Shown here piece by piece: positions 12,274 through 13,394 of a stretch of 13,394 nucleotides of DNA; the stretch's first letter is position 1, and each line of letters starts with the position of its first letter. Origin of the DNA: an uncultured Clostridia bacterium (GTDB taxonomy: Bacteria; Bacillota; Clostridia; Oscillospirales; Oscillospiraceae); assembly GCA_946539175.1 (NCBI GenBank), contig CAMNHH010000051.1, positions 1 through 13,394 of the forward strand, read 5' to 3'. The translations under genes were made by a program, and so were the position numbers. Under the pieces are notes generated by a model that saw only the letters and a list, made by a program, of their open reading frames with translations, made no database searches and was not told the origin of the DNA.

Positions 12274-13394
12274 ATGAGTCCCGCTGTCATCACCCTGATT
12301 TTCCTGGCCTTCGCCGTGGTCATGTTTGTGACCGAAAAGATTCCCCTGGGCCTCACCTCCATGATCGTCTGCGTCGGCCTGGTGCTGACGGGCGTTCTGG
12401 ACGTGAACGCGGCCTTCAAGGGCTTCATCAACAGCAACGTCATTCTCTTTGTCGCCATGTTCATCGTGGGAGGCGCCCTCTTTGAGACGGGCATGGCCAA
12501 CGAAATCGGCGGCATCGTCACCAAGTTCGCCAAGACCGAGCGGAGCCTCATCATCGCCATCATGCTGATCGTGGGTCTCATGAGCGGCGTCCTGTCCAAC
12601 ACCGGCACCGCCGCCGTGCTGATCCCCGTGGTCATCGGCATCTCCGCCAAGTCCGGCTTCAAGCGCTCCCGCCTTCTGATGCCTCTGGTCTTTGCGGCGG
12701 CCATGGGCGGCAACCTCTCCCTCATCGGCGCCCCCGGCAACATGATCGCCCAGACCACCCTGGAGCCTGTGGGCCTCAAGTTTGGCTTCTTTGAGTATGC
12801 CATCGTGGGCCTGCCCATTCTGCTGGTGGGCATCCTGTTCTACGCCACCATCGGCCACAAGCTGCTGCCCAACCACGACGCCAAGGACGACGATTCCGTC
12901 TTCGACGAACAGAAGGATTTCAGCAAGGTCCCCAAGTGGAAGAAGATCCTCTCCCTGGTGATCCTGGTGCTGACATTGCTTGCCATGATCTTTGAGGAGC
13001 AGATCGGCGTGAAGCTGGCCGTCTCCGGCTGCGTAGGCGCCATCCTGCTGATCCTCACCCGTGTCATCTCCGAGAAGGAGGCCATCAAGTCCATCGACAT
13101 GAAGACCATCTTTCTCTTCGGCGGCACCCTCTCCCTGGCGGAGGCCCTGGACAAGTCCGGCGCCGGCAAGATGATTGCGGACGCGGTCATCGGCCTGCTG
13201 GGTGCCAACCCCTCTCCGCTGCTGCTGACCTTCGTGGTGTTCATCCTCTGCTGCGTCATGACCAACTTTATGTCCAACACCGCCACCACCGCTCTGATGG
13301 CTCCCATCTGCCTGTCCATCGCCCAGGGCATGGGGGCGGACCCCCGGGCCGTGCTGATGGCCTGCGTCATCGGCGGCTCCTGCGCCTACGCCAC
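12274..13394 (+). CDS. SLC13 (DASS) family carboxylate transporter, 3' end outside window
   Basis: 373 residues are visible and the frame is still open at the window end. The protein is almost entirely hydrophobic segments with short polar loops. Both family SNT signatures are present: S108-N-T in SGVLSNTGTAAVLIP and S334-N-T in TNFMSNTATTALMAP; in characterised members (VcINDY type) these line the sodium and carboxylate sites. A GNLSLIGAPGNMIAQ segment also fits the divalent-anion:sodium symporter family. It should import dicarboxylates or related organic anions across the cytoplasmic membrane, coupled to sodium; the exact substrate is unknown. GGAGG (12261-12265) lies 8 nt before the ATG. 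A charged cytoplasmic-type loop (NHDAKDDDSVFDEQKDF) sits near the middle. Regulation by the divergent LysR gene is likely. Confidence 0.9.
   Translation, partial: MSPAVITLIFLAFAVVMFVTEKIPLGLTSMIVCVGLVLTGVLDVNAAFKGFINSNVILFVAMFIVGGALFETGMANEIGGIVTKFAKTERSLIIAIMLIVGLMSGVLSNTGTAAVLIPVVIGISAKSGFKRSRLLMPLVFAAAMGGNLSLIGAPGNMIAQTTLEPVGLKFGFFEYAIVGLPILLVGILFYATIGHKLLPNHDAKDDDSVFDEQKDFSKVPKWKKILSLVILVLTLLAMIFEEQIGVKLAVSGCVGAILLILTRVISEKEAIKSIDMKTIFLFGGTLSLAEALDKSGAGKMIADAVIGLLGANPSPLLLTFVVFILCCVMTNFMSNTATTALMAPICLSIAQGMGADPRAVLMACVIGGSCAYA

Noticed and set aside
12196..12876. 226-residue minus-strand ORF rich in His, Asp and Gly opposite the transporter
   Set aside because: The repeated HD/GD composition is the antisense of Ile/Val/Met/Ala-rich membrane codons (GTC, ATC, GCC). 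The plus strand has a clear SLC13 protein with a ribosome site.

Overview
The window looks like a chromosomal stretch of a high-GC, gut-type Clostridia (Oscillospiraceae-like). That is an inference from lipoprotein and LysR-rich gene content, strong AGGAGG ribosome sites, a TTG start, and resemblance of several proteins to families I know from that group. No rRNA, tRNA, CRISPR array or intact mobile element is visible.

Layout. (1) 1-380: the 3' end of an unrecognised charged, helical protein, then a strong rho-independent terminator. (2) 504-4384, rightward: a compact three-gene unit of ECF-type sigma factor, single-pass membrane protein (probable anti-sigma factor, ATGA overlap) and a large lipoprotein with an apparent beta-propeller-like first half and a solute-binding-protein-like second half. 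No ABC permease is present, so a cell-surface sensing role is more likely than transport. (3) 4385-5969: a gene-poor zone of broken genes and hairpins: the C-terminal tail of a sortase-anchored surface protein, a cluster of short inverted repeats, the C-terminal nuclease-like end of a DUF234-type ATPase, the last ~50 residues of a histidine kinase, and the first ~67 residues of a RibD/DHFR-like reductase joined out of frame to that kinase tail. (4) 5966-10167, leftward: a tightly packed operon, in transcription order flavodoxin, flavodoxin-like lipoprotein, alpha/beta hydrolase, aldo/keto reductase, exported esterase, then the broken reductase. (5) 10294-11157: a LysR-type regulator divergent from that operon, with overlapping back-to-back promoters. 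(6) 11199-12074, leftward: a second LysR-type regulator, divergent from an SLC13/DASS carboxylate transporter that starts at 12274 and runs off the window.

Working together. The sigma unit reads as an envelope signalling module. LysR-1 very probably controls the flavodoxin/hydrolase/reductase operon, which combines ester hydrolysis, carbonyl reduction and low-potential electron transfer; its substrate is not evident. LysR-2 probably controls the carboxylate transporter. The least usual items are the exported flavodoxin made by tandem duplication, the propeller/binding-protein lipoprotein tied to an ECF sigma factor, and the dense gene-remnant zone.
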